Part shown: positions 33,725 through 41,906 of the stretch, piece after piece
Position numbering within the stretch: position 1 is the stretch's first letter
How the letters are laid out: each line of letters opens with the position of its first letter
NCBI GenBank assembly: GCA_023453795.1
Contig: JAEXSP010000008.1
Coordinates: 1 to 64,000, forward strand
Direction of reading: 5' to 3'
DNA: 64,000 nt
Source: Bacillota bacterium
GTDB lineage: Bacteria; Bacillota; Clostridia; Acetivibrionales; JAEXSP01
Notes under the pieces: generated by a model
The model's database searches: none
What the model was told of the DNA's origin: nothing
Seen by the model: the letters and a program-made list of their open reading frames with translations, nothing else
Position numbers and translations under genes: made by a program

Positions 33725-34226
33725 CTTTGCCTCCCATAAATTTTTATTGAAAAACAAAAAATATAAAAGATTGCATTTCAAAGAACTGTTAAAATGCAGA
33801 AAAACCGGAAGTGAAACAGCCGCTTTTAGAGTCTGCTTTCACAATTCGTATAGAAAATGAAGTCCTGATCTGATTTACCGTTCAGTATATGCTTGCAGCC
33901 TGATAAAAATGTTATTTCTCGGGTAATGTATCCTGCGTTTAAAATAAGGCAAAGCATACTTACAACAATTTACTTCATATATAAAAGTATACAACAGTTG
34001 AAGTTCCAAGACAACCAAAAAAAATCAACCAAAAAACCGAAAAAAAACTCCTTGCGAGTGATAATTTTTATGGTAACCTATTATGGTAATCTATTTTTGA
34101 AGTTATTAAGTTTATTCCTTAACATTGCCCCCTCACCCTGATAAATACTTTTCCTCCTTATAAAGGTTGTCAAACCCATACTTTGGTTACGCCACTTCGT
34201 CCCGTACGGAGTGGCGGGGTGAGTTT
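33725..34226. other. Intergenic region with a GC-rich hairpin
   Basis: About 500 bases upstream of glgC. It should hold the glgC promoter, but I cannot pick one with confidence. Positions 34190-34216 form an 11-bp stem (CGCCACTTCGT/ACGGAGTGGCG) whose single wobble is G-U on the plus strand; GTGAGTTTTT follows. No plus-strand gene ends there. A leftward AAGGAGG near 34150-34160 precedes no convincing ORF. Confidence 0.4.
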
Positions 34227-34904
34227 TTACCTTTTACTTCCCTGAGGGCAAACCTTTATACAAATCCCGCAGACTGAGCCTCTTCCTATATGCTTGTACT
34301 TTGCGTTCATGTGCTCGCTGCATGCTTTTGCATCAACAATTCTGCTTCTATGACAGCCTTCAAACCAAGCTTCTCCTGTCAGAGCACTTGCCGGACAGTT
34401 ATCTACACATTCAGTGCAGCTTCCGCATTTATCTGCTGCTATAGCTTCTCCTTCCGGTAAAGGCATGTTTGTAAGTATTGTGCCCAATCTAACACGGGGC
34501 CCGTAATCATTGCTTATGAAGAGTCCGTTCTTCCCTATCCAGCCAAGACCTGCCCTTATTGCAGCCGTCTTGTGCGGGAATATTCCGGAGTACTTTTCCG
34601 CAGCATCATTAACCGTCTGTGAAGCCGGTACAGCAGCAACCTTAAAACCATTTTCCTGAATTAGCAGCAGTCCTCTGAGCGTTATATGGTCAATAAGTGC
34701 ATTTACACTCCTGTAATGATGAAAATAAGTATAAGTGGGAGCATCTTCAATCTCGTCAATAATAAAATCCGAAAGTCTTACACCAATGGTAATGGCGTGT
34801 TTTAATTCAGACAAGCCTGATGGCAAGGCATTCCCGACATTTGAAAAGCCGACAAACGATGCGCCCCAGTCTTTAAGCTTAAGCTCCAGTTTCCTGTGAT
34901 CCAA
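34227..34904 (-). CDS. QueG-like 4Fe-4S double-cluster protein
   Basis: About 225 residues resembling the core of epoxyqueuosine reductase QueG: SFVGFSNVGNALPSGLSELK, AIRAGLGWIGKNGLFIS and the ferredoxin motifs CGSCTECVDNCPASALTG and CGICIKVCPQ. True QueG is about 370 residues with a C-terminal helical extension, which is missing, and QueH is already encoded at 12303. The role is therefore more likely a related cobalamin/Fe-S reductase than queuosine synthesis. I chose the TTG at 34904 because AGAGAGGGTG lies upstream; ATGs at 34943 and 34925 have no ribosome site, so the start is uncertain. Confidence 0.7.
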   Translation of the reverse strand: MDHRKLELKLKDWGASFVGFSNVGNALPSGLSELKHAITIGVRLSDFIIDEIEDAPTYTYFHHYRSVNALIDHITLRGLLLIQENGFKVAAVPASQTVNDAAEKYSGIFPHKTAAIRAGLGWIGKNGLFISNDYGPRVRLGTILTNMPLPEGEAIAADKCGSCTECVDNCPASALTGEAWFEGCHRSRIVDAKACSEHMNAKYKHIGRGSVCGICIKVCPQGSKR

Positions 34905-35090
34905 GCCCAACACCCTCTCTTGCATAGAATAAATTTTGTACATATAAATAATTACTTGATTTAGTATAGCATAAATTTTATATTAGCATTAACCAAAAAT
35001 AAACTACTATAGTGCCGAAGAAAACCTCCTTGCAGAAATAAATACATGTGATAAACTGTAAGTATTGCTTTCTGGGGGAGGAAATGAAGA

Positions 35091-35888
35091 ATGAAAAGAG
35101 CTTCATATTTGAAGTTTATTACATTGGGACTGCTTATTTTAATTCTTGCCGGCGGCATCATTTCATATAAAATTATATTTTCAAAACCGCGCAAGGCCAA
35201 ACCTGTCAGCAGTAAAGTTACTACAGAATATGATGCGCCCAAAGCAGATAAGGCCCCCAGTATTGACGGAAAAGGAAAGGATAAATGTTGGAAGGCTGCT
35301 CCCTGGGCAGATATAAATTTCTCATGGGGCGGAACACAGCCTGAAACATACAATTTCAGCGGCAGGTATAAAATTGCGTGGACACCTGAAAAGCTCTATT
35401 ACCTCATAGAAATAAATGATAACGAGCTTTATGACTCTCACCCGTATCCTTTTGACAGCATAGAAAAGGACGACTGCCTTCAGCTCTTCCTCGATGAGGA
35501 CCATTCAGGCGGGTATACCAAAAACAACTACAACGCTTTTAAGTACTATATAGATATAAATAATTTTGTATCGACTGTAGGCGTCGGATATAGACCATTC
35601 CTTCTTAACGAGCATATGGAATTGAAACGGAGTGATGTCGGAAGCCTTCATACCTGGGAAATAGGTTTGAAGGTTTACGGGGATGACTACTCCGAAACGT
35701 CTGAAAACAATATTCCGGTAAAGCTGAAAGCCAACAAGGTGCTGGGATATGCAATTGCATATATTGATAACGACGACAGCACAGAAGGAAGCTATATGGG
35801 AAGCTATAACAAAAAAGGCTCCCGTTTCAATGACAAAGACCCCAATGCTACATCGGACAGTTTCAATGTTTTAAAGCTTATGCCATGA
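35091..35888 (+). CDS. Membrane-anchored CBM9-like sugar-binding protein
   Basis: A 265-residue protein with an uncleaved-looking N-terminal anchor (residues 8-30), a basic linker, and from about residue 50 a family-9 carbohydrate-binding-like domain: APSIDGKGKDKCWKAAPW, then KIAWTPEKLYYLIEINDNE and DDCLQLFLDEDHSGG. CBM9 modules bind sugar chain ends, and in cellulolytic clostridia they appear in xylanases and in stand-alone surface proteins. No catalytic domain is attached. GGAGG lies nine bases before the ATG; a nearer ATG is out of frame. Confidence 0.75.
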   Translation: MKRASYLKFITLGLLILILAGGIISYKIIFSKPRKAKPVSSKVTTEYDAPKADKAPSIDGKGKDKCWKAAPWADINFSWGGTQPETYNFSGRYKIAWTPEKLYYLIEINDNELYDSHPYPFDSIEKDDCLQLFLDEDHSGGYTKNNYNAFKYYIDINNFVSTVGVGYRPFLLNEHMELKRSDVGSLHTWEIGLKVYGDDYSETSENNIPVKLKANKVLGYAIAYIDNDDSTEGSYMGSYNKKGSRFNDKDPNATSDSFNVLKLMP

Positions 35889-35972
35889 TTCTCCCCCAAA
35901 TAACCATTCCTTATGGAATTGAAAGTCCGATTATGCTATAATACAATTTATTAAGGATAAGGGGGATATACA

Positions 35973-36509
35973 ATGAACCTGGGGAGCACAAAAGAGCTTG
36001 CCGAGAACAAGCTTATACTGTTATATGTCATTGATAAGCTAAGCTTGCCTGTAAGCAATCTTCAGATAACCAAGCTCATACTCGAAAACAAGTTTATGAA
36101 TTACTTCCTCCTTCAGCAGTTTCTTAACGAGCTCTGCGAAAGCAATCTATTATCTTATAGTGAAGCTGAAGATAAGAAATTCTATAGAATAAACGATAAC
36201 GGCAAACAGACATTAAGCTATTTTATTAATCTGATACCATTTGGGATAAAAAACAGGATAGATAATACTATCAACCAGATCAGAAAAAGCATCCGCAATG
36301 AAACCCTGATAACTGCCGACTATACTCCCGAAAGCGAGACGGAGTTCGTTGTCTCATGCAAAATAAATGAAGACAACTTTTCATTGGTAGACCTCAATGT
36401 CACTGTAGGCACCAAAAGTGATGCTCGCGCTATTTGCGAAAACTGGAAGAAGCACTCTCAGGCGATCTATTCCGAAATAATAGACATATTGATCAAGAAG
36501 AGAGATTAG
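35973..36509 (+). CDS. DUF4364-family protein
   Basis: A 178-residue protein matching DUF4364, a winged-helix-like family found in Clostridia. The N-terminus (ENKLILLYVIDKLSLPVSNL...LQQFLNELCESNLLSY) looks like a PadR/ArsR-type helix-turn-helix and the C-terminus is a mixed alpha/beta domain. It may regulate transcription but no target is known. AAGGGGGAT precedes the ATG. An extended -10 (TGCTATAAT, near 35934-35942) lies about 30 bases upstream. Confidence 0.8.
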   Translation: MNLGSTKELAENKLILLYVIDKLSLPVSNLQITKLILENKFMNYFLLQQFLNELCESNLLSYSEAEDKKFYRINDNGKQTLSYFINLIPFGIKNRIDNTINQIRKSIRNETLITADYTPESETEFVVSCKINEDNFSLVDLNVTVGTKSDARAICENWKKHSQAIYSEIIDILIKKRD

Positions 36510-36557
36510 ACATTTTACACATCTTAGAGAAATTCCACACATGAAAAACTACATTAA

Positions 36558-36583
36558 TAAAGCGGCTCTAAAAGCCGCTTTTA
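36558..36583. terminator. Bidirectional terminator
   Basis: Stem TAAAGCGGCT/AGCCGCTTTTA between the convergent DUF4364 and yhbY genes. Its right edge overlaps the yhbY stop codon. Confidence 0.8.
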
Positions 36584-36871
36584 TGGTAATTCAATAACCT
36601 TATTCTCTTTTGATTCCTTATAGAGCACAAATTTGCTCCCAATAACCTGCACTATCTCGGAATCTGTCCTTGAAGCAATTTCCTCGCAGATCTCTCTGGT
36701 ATCCGATATGGAATTTTTAAGGACATTTGCTTTAATCAGCTCCCTCGACTCCAATGCGTCATTAAACTGTTTAATCATGTTATCGCTCACTCCGCCCTTT
36801 CCAACCTGGAAAATAGGCGTAATCGTATTAGCCAGCCCTCTAAGATAACTGCGCTGTTTACTGGTAATCAT
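36581..36871 (-). CDS. yhbY: YhbY/CRS1 RNA-binding protein
   Basis: A 96-residue single-domain CRM RNA-binding protein associated with pre-50S ribosomes. The family pattern KQRSYLRGLANTITPIFQVGKGG, then LKANVLKNS, and a C-terminal GSKFVLYKESKE is complete. AAGGAG precedes the ATG. It lies 38 bases downstream of obg on the same strand, a common firmicute order, and shares its role in ribosome assembly. Confidence 0.93.
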   Translation of the reverse strand: MITSKQRSYLRGLANTITPIFQVGKGGVSDNMIKQFNDALESRELIKANVLKNSISDTREICEEIASRTDSEIVQVIGSKFVLYKESKENKVIELP

Positions 36872-36909
36872 TTTTTTCTCCTTATATTATCAAACTTCTG
36901 CCGGGCCCA

Positions 36910-38184
36910 TTATTCCACATAATCGAATTCAAAATCACATATTCTTACCGTATCGCCTTCGTTTATGCCCATTTTGACAAGCTCGCCGATTACACCCTTT
37001 CTTTTTAAAGACCTTTGGAAATACTGCAGCGATTCATAATCTTCGAAATTGGTCGAGCCCAATACCTTCTTTACCCAGTTTCCTTCGACTACATATACGC
37101 CATTTTCTTTATGTATCTCAAAAGGCTTCTCGTCCCTGGCAGTATAAACAACTTCCTTAACTTCTTCATTTATCAGGACTGTATCCGGAATTTCCTTAAG
37201 CTTGTCTCCAACATACAGCATCAATTCCCGCAGTCCTTGACTCGTTGCTGCCGAAACAGCAAAGACCTTGTAACCTCTGGATTCCATTTCACCTTTAAAC
37301 ACTTCATATTTCTCAGTTGATTCGAGTACATCAAACTTATTTGCAACAACAATCTGAGGTTTTTCTGCTAACCCGGGATTATACTGCTTCAGCTCTGAGT
37401 TTATGACTTCAAAATCCTGAAGCGGATCTCTTCCCTCGATTCCGGCTATATCAACTACATGAAGGAGAAGCTTTGTTCTTTCTACATGCTTTAAAAACTC
37501 ATGCCCGAGTCCTGTCCCTTCATGAGCTCCTTCAATAAGTCCGGGTATATCTGCAATTACAAAGCTATTTTCCTTGTCAAGGCTGACTACTCCAAGATTC
37601 GGATCAATAGTAGTAAAATGATAGTTGGCAATTTTCGGTTTCGCTGCCGAAACCATTGAAAGAATAGTAGATTTCCCCACATTAGGATATCCAAGCAAGC
37701 CTACATCAGCAAGCAGCTTCAGTTCGAGAAGCACCCATCTCTCCTCAGCCGGATCACCGCTTTTTGCAAAGTTCGGCACCTGCCTGGTCGGCGTGGCAAA
37801 ATGAGTATTTCCTTTGCCGCCTTTACCGCCCTTGGCAATTACTGCCTTTTGCTTTGGTCTGGTCAGATCGGCGAGTATTTGCCCTGATTCCTCATCCCTG
37901 ATTATGGTTCCGGGGGGAACCTTAATTATCATGTCTGCGCCGTTATGGCCCGTACAATTGGCCGACCCGCCGTTTTCACCGGGTTCAGCCTTATAATGCC
38001 TTTTGTATCTGAAATCAGCCAGAGTCCTTATGTCCTCGTCGGCTATAAAAATGACGTCTCCGCCCTTGCCGCCGTCACCGCCATCCGGCCCGCCGGCTGC
38101 TACATATTTTTCCCTGTGAAAGGATACTTTACCGTTACCGCCGTTTCCGGCTTTTACAAAAATTCTCGCACTATCGATAAACAT
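36910..38184 (-). CDS. obg: GTPase Obg/CgtA
   Basis: A 424-residue essential GTPase that binds the 50S subunit and links ribosome maturation to stress and, in Bacillus, sporulation. The glycine-rich Obg fold (1-158), G domain with GYPNVGKST, DIPGLIEGAHEGTGLG and NKFD, and the C-terminal OCT domain (about 345-424) are complete. The start MFIDSARIFVKAGNGGNG is the family start. No Shine-Dalgarno precedes it. Instead the ATG falls at a TGCAAC-gaa-GTTGCA hairpin and inside a 29-codon upstream ORF, suggesting coupled translation. Confidence 0.97.
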   Translation of the reverse strand: MFIDSARIFVKAGNGGNGKVSFHREKYVAAGGPDGGDGGKGGDVIFIADEDIRTLADFRYKRHYKAEPGENGGSANCTGHNGADMIIKVPPGTIIRDEESGQILADLTRPKQKAVIAKGGKGGKGNTHFATPTRQVPNFAKSGDPAEERWVLLELKLLADVGLLGYPNVGKSTILSMVSAAKPKIANYHFTTIDPNLGVVSLDKENSFVIADIPGLIEGAHEGTGLGHEFLKHVERTKLLLHVVDIAGIEGRDPLQDFEVINSELKQYNPGLAEKPQIVVANKFDVLESTEKYEVFKGEMESRGYKVFAVSAATSQGLRELMLYVGDKLKEIPDTVLINEEVKEVVYTARDEKPFEIHKENGVYVVEGNWVKKVLGSTNFEDYESLQYFQRSLKRKGVIGELVKMGINEGDTVRICDFEFDYVE

Positions 38185-38260
38185 GCAACTTCGTTGCAGG
38201 TAAAGGTCGTGGGCTATCGGTCATGGGAGCAAACCACCCTAGCAGACCTAAAACCGGCAT
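38171..38260 (-). CDS. Putative 29-codon leader ORF overlapping obg
   Basis: Begins ATG-CCG-GTT at 38260 with GAGAGGTGG a few bases upstream and reads MPVLGLLGWFAPMTDSPRPL before ending TAG at 38171, 14 bases inside obg. The obg start itself has no ribosome site and its first base is paired in a six-base stem (TGCAAC/GTTGCA). Ribosomes finishing the leader would open that stem and reinitiate. Function as a coupling leader is inference from layout; the peptide itself has no recognised family. Confidence 0.45.
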   Translation of the reverse strand: MPVLGLLGWFAPMTDSPRPLPATKLHVYR

Positions 38261-38352
38261 TTCCACCTCTCTTGATTTTTCGTCTATAGTCTGAACAATT
38301 TTATCCGTCAGATATACCATTTGTAATAAATCTTAATATTATTCTAACCTAA

Positions 38353-38410
38353 ATAAGTTGAAAATAATTTATGTACTCGCTTTTGTACCAATTATTTAAT
38401 TCAAATTAAT
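38353..38410. repeat. Dispersed inverted-repeat element, copy A
   Basis: Contains AAGTTGAAAATAATTT and, after about 20 bases, AATTATTTAATTCAAA, so the ends are roughly inverted copies. A close relative lies at 43825-43890 (copy B). Copy A sits between the rpmA terminator and the obg leader. Confidence 0.6.
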
Positions 38411-38469
38411 ATACTTACAAGGTTTAATCCCATTGTCTATTGCCTCTTCTTTGGAAGGCTTACTTAATA

Positions 38470-38497
38470 AAAAAACCCGGAAACCCGGGTCTTTTTT
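38470..38497 (-). terminator. Terminator of rplU-prp-rpmA
   Basis: Stem ACCCGG/CCGGGT followed in the leftward RNA by seven T. It begins at the rpmA stop and separates the ribosomal protein operon from obg. Confidence 0.88.
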
Positions 38498-38774
38498 ATG
38501 CTGTAACTATTTTTACCTGCTTTTTGTCTTTGCCCAATCTTTCGAACTTAACCTTCCCGTCTGCCTTTGCGAAAAGTGTATCGTCGGTACCTATTCCAAC
38601 GTTTTCACCCGGGTAGATCTTCGTTCCTCTTTGTCTAACAAGGATGTTCCCGGCTAATACGAACTGTCCGTCCGCTCTCTTGACTCCAAGTCTTTTGGAC
38701 TCGCTGTCACGACCGTTTCTGGAACTTCCCATTCCCTTTTTATGAGCAAATAATTGTAGATTAATCCTAATCAC
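38496..38774 (-). CDS. rpmA: Large-subunit ribosomal protein bL27
   Basis: A 92-residue protein of the 50S peptidyl-transferase region. It begins MIRINLQLFAHKKGMGSSRN, carrying the firmicute N-terminal extension with the LQLFA cleavage motif that the Prp protease removes to expose the functional N-terminus (HKKG). The start is the GTG at 38774, with AGGAGGTG seven bases upstream; an in-frame ATG at 38792 is actually part of that ribosome site. The prp gene lies immediately upstream, four bases away. Confidence 0.96.
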   Translation of the reverse strand: MIRINLQLFAHKKGMGSSRNGRDSESKRLGVKRADGQFVLAGNILVRQRGTKIYPGENVGIGTDDTLFAKADGKVKFERLGKDKKQVKIVTA

Positions 38775-38778
38775 TGAA

Positions 38779-39126
38779 CTACACCTCCTCATCCAAGATG
38801 GATATATACTCGCTGTATCCTGGAGTATACTCTATCTGCTTAAAACCTACCGCTATCGTTTCGAGTATTGTACGGACCTTGGATTTTATATTATCGGGAA
38901 TATCCGCCGGTATAATGCATTTCAGGTAACCATCCCGTACTGTTAAGACCTTTTTGCTCATCTTAACCCCGGCAAGCTCTTCCAAAGCGTTCACACCGGT
39001 ATATGCAACAGCCGAGACAGCTGCACATATTATATCTTCCCCGGCTTTTCCCGCTCCTGCATGTCCTTTTACAGTGTATTCCCAAATAAAGCCCTCTTTG
39101 TCCCTGACAATATGAATATTAACCAT
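38779..39126 (-). CDS. prp: Ribosomal-processing cysteine protease Prp
   Basis: A 115-residue protease (YsxB family) that cleaves the N-terminal extension of bL27. The catalytic His is in VKGHAGAGKAGED and the catalytic Cys in IICAAVSAV, the spacing typical of the family. Its invariable position between rplU and rpmA is kept here. No strong Shine-Dalgarno is visible before the ATG; a TGGG/CCCA hairpin lies in the 42-base gap after rplU, so expression may depend on coupling. Confidence 0.93.
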   Translation of the reverse strand: MVNIHIVRDKEGFIWEYTVKGHAGAGKAGEDIICAAVSAVAYTGVNALEELAGVKMSKKVLTVRDGYLKCIIPADIPDNIKSKVRTILETIAVGFKQIEYTPGYSEYISILDEEV

Positions 39127-39168
39127 TTCATAATATGGGTTTTATCCCATTACCTATAACCACAACCA

Positions 39169-39480
39169 TTAAGCATTGATCTTTTCAATCTGCACTTTTG
39201 TGTATGGCTGTCTGTGGCCCTGTTTCTTTCTGTAACCTTTTTTAGGCTTGTATTTGAATATGATGATCTTCTTGTCTTTTCCATGGCCTAAAACTTTGCC
39301 GTTAACACTTGCACTGCTAACAAAAGGAGCACCAAAATCAACTGAACCTTCATTAGAAACTGCAAGAACCTTGTCAAAATTGACAGAAGCACCTTCTTCA
39401 GCAGTAAGCTTCTCAACGAATATTACATCGCCTTCCTGAACCCTGTACTGCTTTCCACCTGTTTCAATAATTGCGTACAT
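39169..39480 (-). CDS. rplU: Large-subunit ribosomal protein bL21
   Basis: A 103-residue 50S protein. It has the normal start MYAIIETGGKQYRVQEGDVI and the C-terminal signature KPKKGYRKKQGHRQPYTKV. AGGAGGTG lies before the ATG. First gene of the rplU-prp-rpmA operon; the leader upstream probably carries autoregulatory RNA structure. Confidence 0.97.
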   Translation of the reverse strand: MYAIIETGGKQYRVQEGDVIFVEKLTAEEGASVNFDKVLAVSNEGSVDFGAPFVSSASVNGKVLGHGKDKKIIIFKYKPKKGYRKKQGHRQPYTKVQIEKINA

Positions 39481-39484
39481 CAGA

Positions 39485-39570
39485 ACACCTCCTCATCACA
39501 GTCTCGCCGGAAAAACGAGCTTTAAGCTGACGCTCAACGATCGTCATCATAAGGCAGCAACTCTATAATG
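39485..39570 (-). ncRNA. Putative L21 leader (rplU 5'-UTR structure)
   Basis: The 178-base region between rng and rplU lacks an ORF. Near its 3' half the transcript folds into GAGC...GCTC and CTCG-TTTTTCCGG-CGAG stems just before AGGAGGTG. Firmicutes carry a conserved L21 leader upstream of rplU that is thought to bind L21 and repress the operon. I infer this one from position and hairpins and could not align it to the family model. Confidence 0.45.
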
Positions 39571-39658
39571 GAAAATCGAGATTTGAAAGTGTTCAATTCT
39601 TAATTTTTCATTCTCAATTGCGTTTAAATGGCCTTAGCCGTGCGGCTACCGAATTATT

Positions 39659-41155
39659 TTAACACACGAGTGTATTAATGTCAATCTCTTTGATCTTTAT
39701 TTCATTATGTTTTATCTCATTCGATGATCGTATTACTATCTTCTTGTTATAGGCATTTTCAATCCTTGTAAGGTTTTGTCCTTCGTGTCCCATAAGGACA
39801 GCCGCAACAGAAGGATGAACTTCGACTTGCAGTCCGTTGCCGATACTGTCACCGGCATACCTGCTTATTTCTTTCTCAACATTCCTTGCCACAGTTTCTG
39901 CCGATAGTATCTTGCCGGTACCCTCGCAGTAAGGACAATCAATATTCAGCACCGAAGAAAGCCCCTGCCTTACTTTTTTCCTTGTCATTTCAATAAGGCC
40001 CAGTCCAGTCATGCCTACGACAGTTGTTTTCGTCCTGTCTTTTTTAAGCGCCTGCTTGAGCGCATCCAGTACCATTTGCTGATGATCCTGCTCATGCATA
40101 TCGATAAAATCTATTATTACGATTCCGCCGATATCCCTAAGTCTTAACTGCTTGGCAATCTCTCTTGCCGCTTCAATATTGGTTTTAAGCACCGTGTCTT
40201 CCAGGTTTGTGCCGCCAATGTATTTTCCAGTATTTACATCAATAACCGTTAGGGCCTCAGTCTGATCAATAATCAGATATCCCCCGCATTTCAGCCAGAC
40301 CTTTCTTGCCAAGGCCCGGGTTATCTTTGTCTCAATCTGATAATATTCAAAAAGGTCGTAGTTTTTGCTGAAATATTCAATTCTCAGCTTTAATGCCGGT
40401 GAAATCATTTCTACAAGCTCAAGCACTTTTTGATACTGCTGCCTGTCGTTTATAATAAATTTGTCTACATTCCAGGTGAACAGGTCTCTTACAGTTCTGT
40501 ATATCAGATTCAGATCCCTGTGCAGGCATCGCGGCACAGCACCGCTGTTTTCCTTCACCTTTATAGTATCCCAGAGCTTTATAAGAAAATTTACATCATG
40601 TGTGAAGTCTTCCTGACCCTTCCCCTCAGATGCTGTCCTGACAATCAGACCCATCCCTTTCGGTTTCAGTTCTTCAGCGATCTTTTTAAGCTTAATTCTC
40701 TCAGACTCATTCTCAATCCTTCTTGAAATGCCTACATAATCCGCGTTTGGCAAAAGGACAAGATGTCTTCCGGGAAGAGTTATATGCGTTGTCACTCTTG
40801 GGCCCTTCGTTCCGATAGGCTCCTTGATTACCTGGACTGTTATTTCCTGTCCGGGTCTCAATATTTCTTCTATATTGCAATCCTTCAGTTCGTGGTATAC
40901 TTCTTCGTCCTCCTCAGTATACTCCTTGTGAGCTACGGCGTCTCCAACATATAAAAAAGCATTTTTCTCATATCCTATATCTATAAAAGCCGCCTGCATT
41001 CCGGGCAGAACACTGCTTACCTTGCCCCTGTATATATTGCCGACGAGTCTTTCCGGAAATGGTCTTTCTATATAAATCTCGGCTAATTCCTTATCTTCGA
41101 GTAAGGCAACGCGAGTTTCTTCAAGTCCTACATCAACAATTATTTCATTAACCAT
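39659..41155 (-). CDS. rng: Ribonuclease E/G family protein
   Basis: A 498-residue endoribonuclease. The S1 RNA-binding domain is N-terminal (GNIYRGKVSSVLPGMQAAFIDIG...FLYVGD), followed by the RNase H-like/5'-sensor region, DNase I-like catalytic part with Asp in IDVNTGKYIGG and IVIIDFIDM, and the zinc link CPYCEGTGK. It processes rRNA and decays mRNA. Start at 41155 has AGGAGG upstream. It lies ten bases after the TIGR03936 gene in a three-gene operon. Confidence 0.94.
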   Translation of the reverse strand: MVNEIIVDVGLEETRVALLEDKELAEIYIERPFPERLVGNIYRGKVSSVLPGMQAAFIDIGYEKNAFLYVGDAVAHKEYTEEDEEVYHELKDCNIEEILRPGQEITVQVIKEPIGTKGPRVTTHITLPGRHLVLLPNADYVGISRRIENESERIKLKKIAEELKPKGMGLIVRTASEGKGQEDFTHDVNFLIKLWDTIKVKENSGAVPRCLHRDLNLIYRTVRDLFTWNVDKFIINDRQQYQKVLELVEMISPALKLRIEYFSKNYDLFEYYQIETKITRALARKVWLKCGGYLIIDQTEALTVIDVNTGKYIGGTNLEDTVLKTNIEAAREIAKQLRLRDIGGIVIIDFIDMHEQDHQQMVLDALKQALKKDRTKTTVVGMTGLGLIEMTRKKVRQGLSSVLNIDCPYCEGTGKILSAETVARNVEKEISRYAGDSIGNGLQVEVHPSVAAVLMGHEGQNLTRIENAYNKKIVIRSSNEIKHNEIKIKEIDINTLVC

Positions 41156-41165
41156 TTTCGCCTCC

Positions 41166-41906
41166 TCATCCCGAAAGAGCATTATCATCAAGGGGATCAA
41201 TAATCTCCCCGTTGCTTTCGACGAAAAGCCCTGTTCGATTTATTCCAATACTACTTATTTCAAAACCTGCTCCATTCAATGCGGCTACCAACAGCTCCGG
41301 TTTCAGATTTGCTGCACTGCCAGCACTTAATAGAGCAGAGATGCAAAAAATCCTCTCAGGCTCGCTTAAACCCTTGCGTACAGCAACATCTTCGCTGTTA
41401 ATCCTCTTCAAACCGATTTTTCTTATCATGGGCTTGATATCTACATCTTTTGAACCATTTTTTCCTTCCTTCTTAACGACGATTTCCTGCCTGTCACAGA
41501 ATTCAGCAAGCCGTCTTTCCATTTCAGCCTGTTCTTCTACTTCCTTAGAATAAATGAGAATATCATACGCAGCCATTATAATTGAAGCCATTATGTTACG
41601 CTTGTTATTCTTAAGCTTCGCTTCAACTATTTTCAGACCTGCCGGCAGCTGGCTGTTCAAAACCGCTGCGAACTCATCTGTTTCATAGTCCCGGGACATT
41701 TCAAAATCTGCATATTCAGCTTCACTTGTCACTCCTACCGACAGCGGAAGGCCGAAAACCATCTGGGGATGAGGATTGAAACCTTGAGAATAGGCAATGG
41801 GAATCCTTGATCTTCTTAAAGCTCTTTCAAACACCTTCATCAGGTCAAGATGAGAAATAAATTTGACTTCTTCTCCCCTAAGGAATTTAAATCTGATATT
41901 ACTCAA
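41166..41906 (-). CDS. TIGR03936-family radical-SAM-linked protein
   Basis: A 246-residue protein of the family always encoded next to the TIGR03960 radical SAM protein, or fused to it. The N-terminal MSNIRFKFLRGEEVKFISHLD and SQGFNPHPQMVFGLPLSVGV are diagnostic. The biochemical role is unknown; the genomic link to rng and ribosomal genes suggests RNA or ribosome modification. It overlaps the upstream gene by eight bases. Confidence 0.92.
   Translation of the reverse strand: MSNIRFKFLRGEEVKFISHLDLMKVFERALRRSRIPIAYSQGFNPHPQMVFGLPLSVGVTSEAEYADFEMSRDYETDEFAAVLNSQLPAGLKIVEAKLKNNKRNIMASIIMAAYDILIYSKEVEEQAEMERRLAEFCDRQEIVVKKEGKNGSKDVDIKPMIRKIGLKRINSEDVAVRKGLSEPERIFCISALLSAGSAANLKPELLVAALNGAGFEISSIGINRTGLFVESNGEIIDPLDDNALSG

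Noticed and set aside
34140..34226. Hairpin as the terminator of the QueG-like gene
   Set aside because: No T-run follows on that strand and its wobble pair favours the opposite strand.
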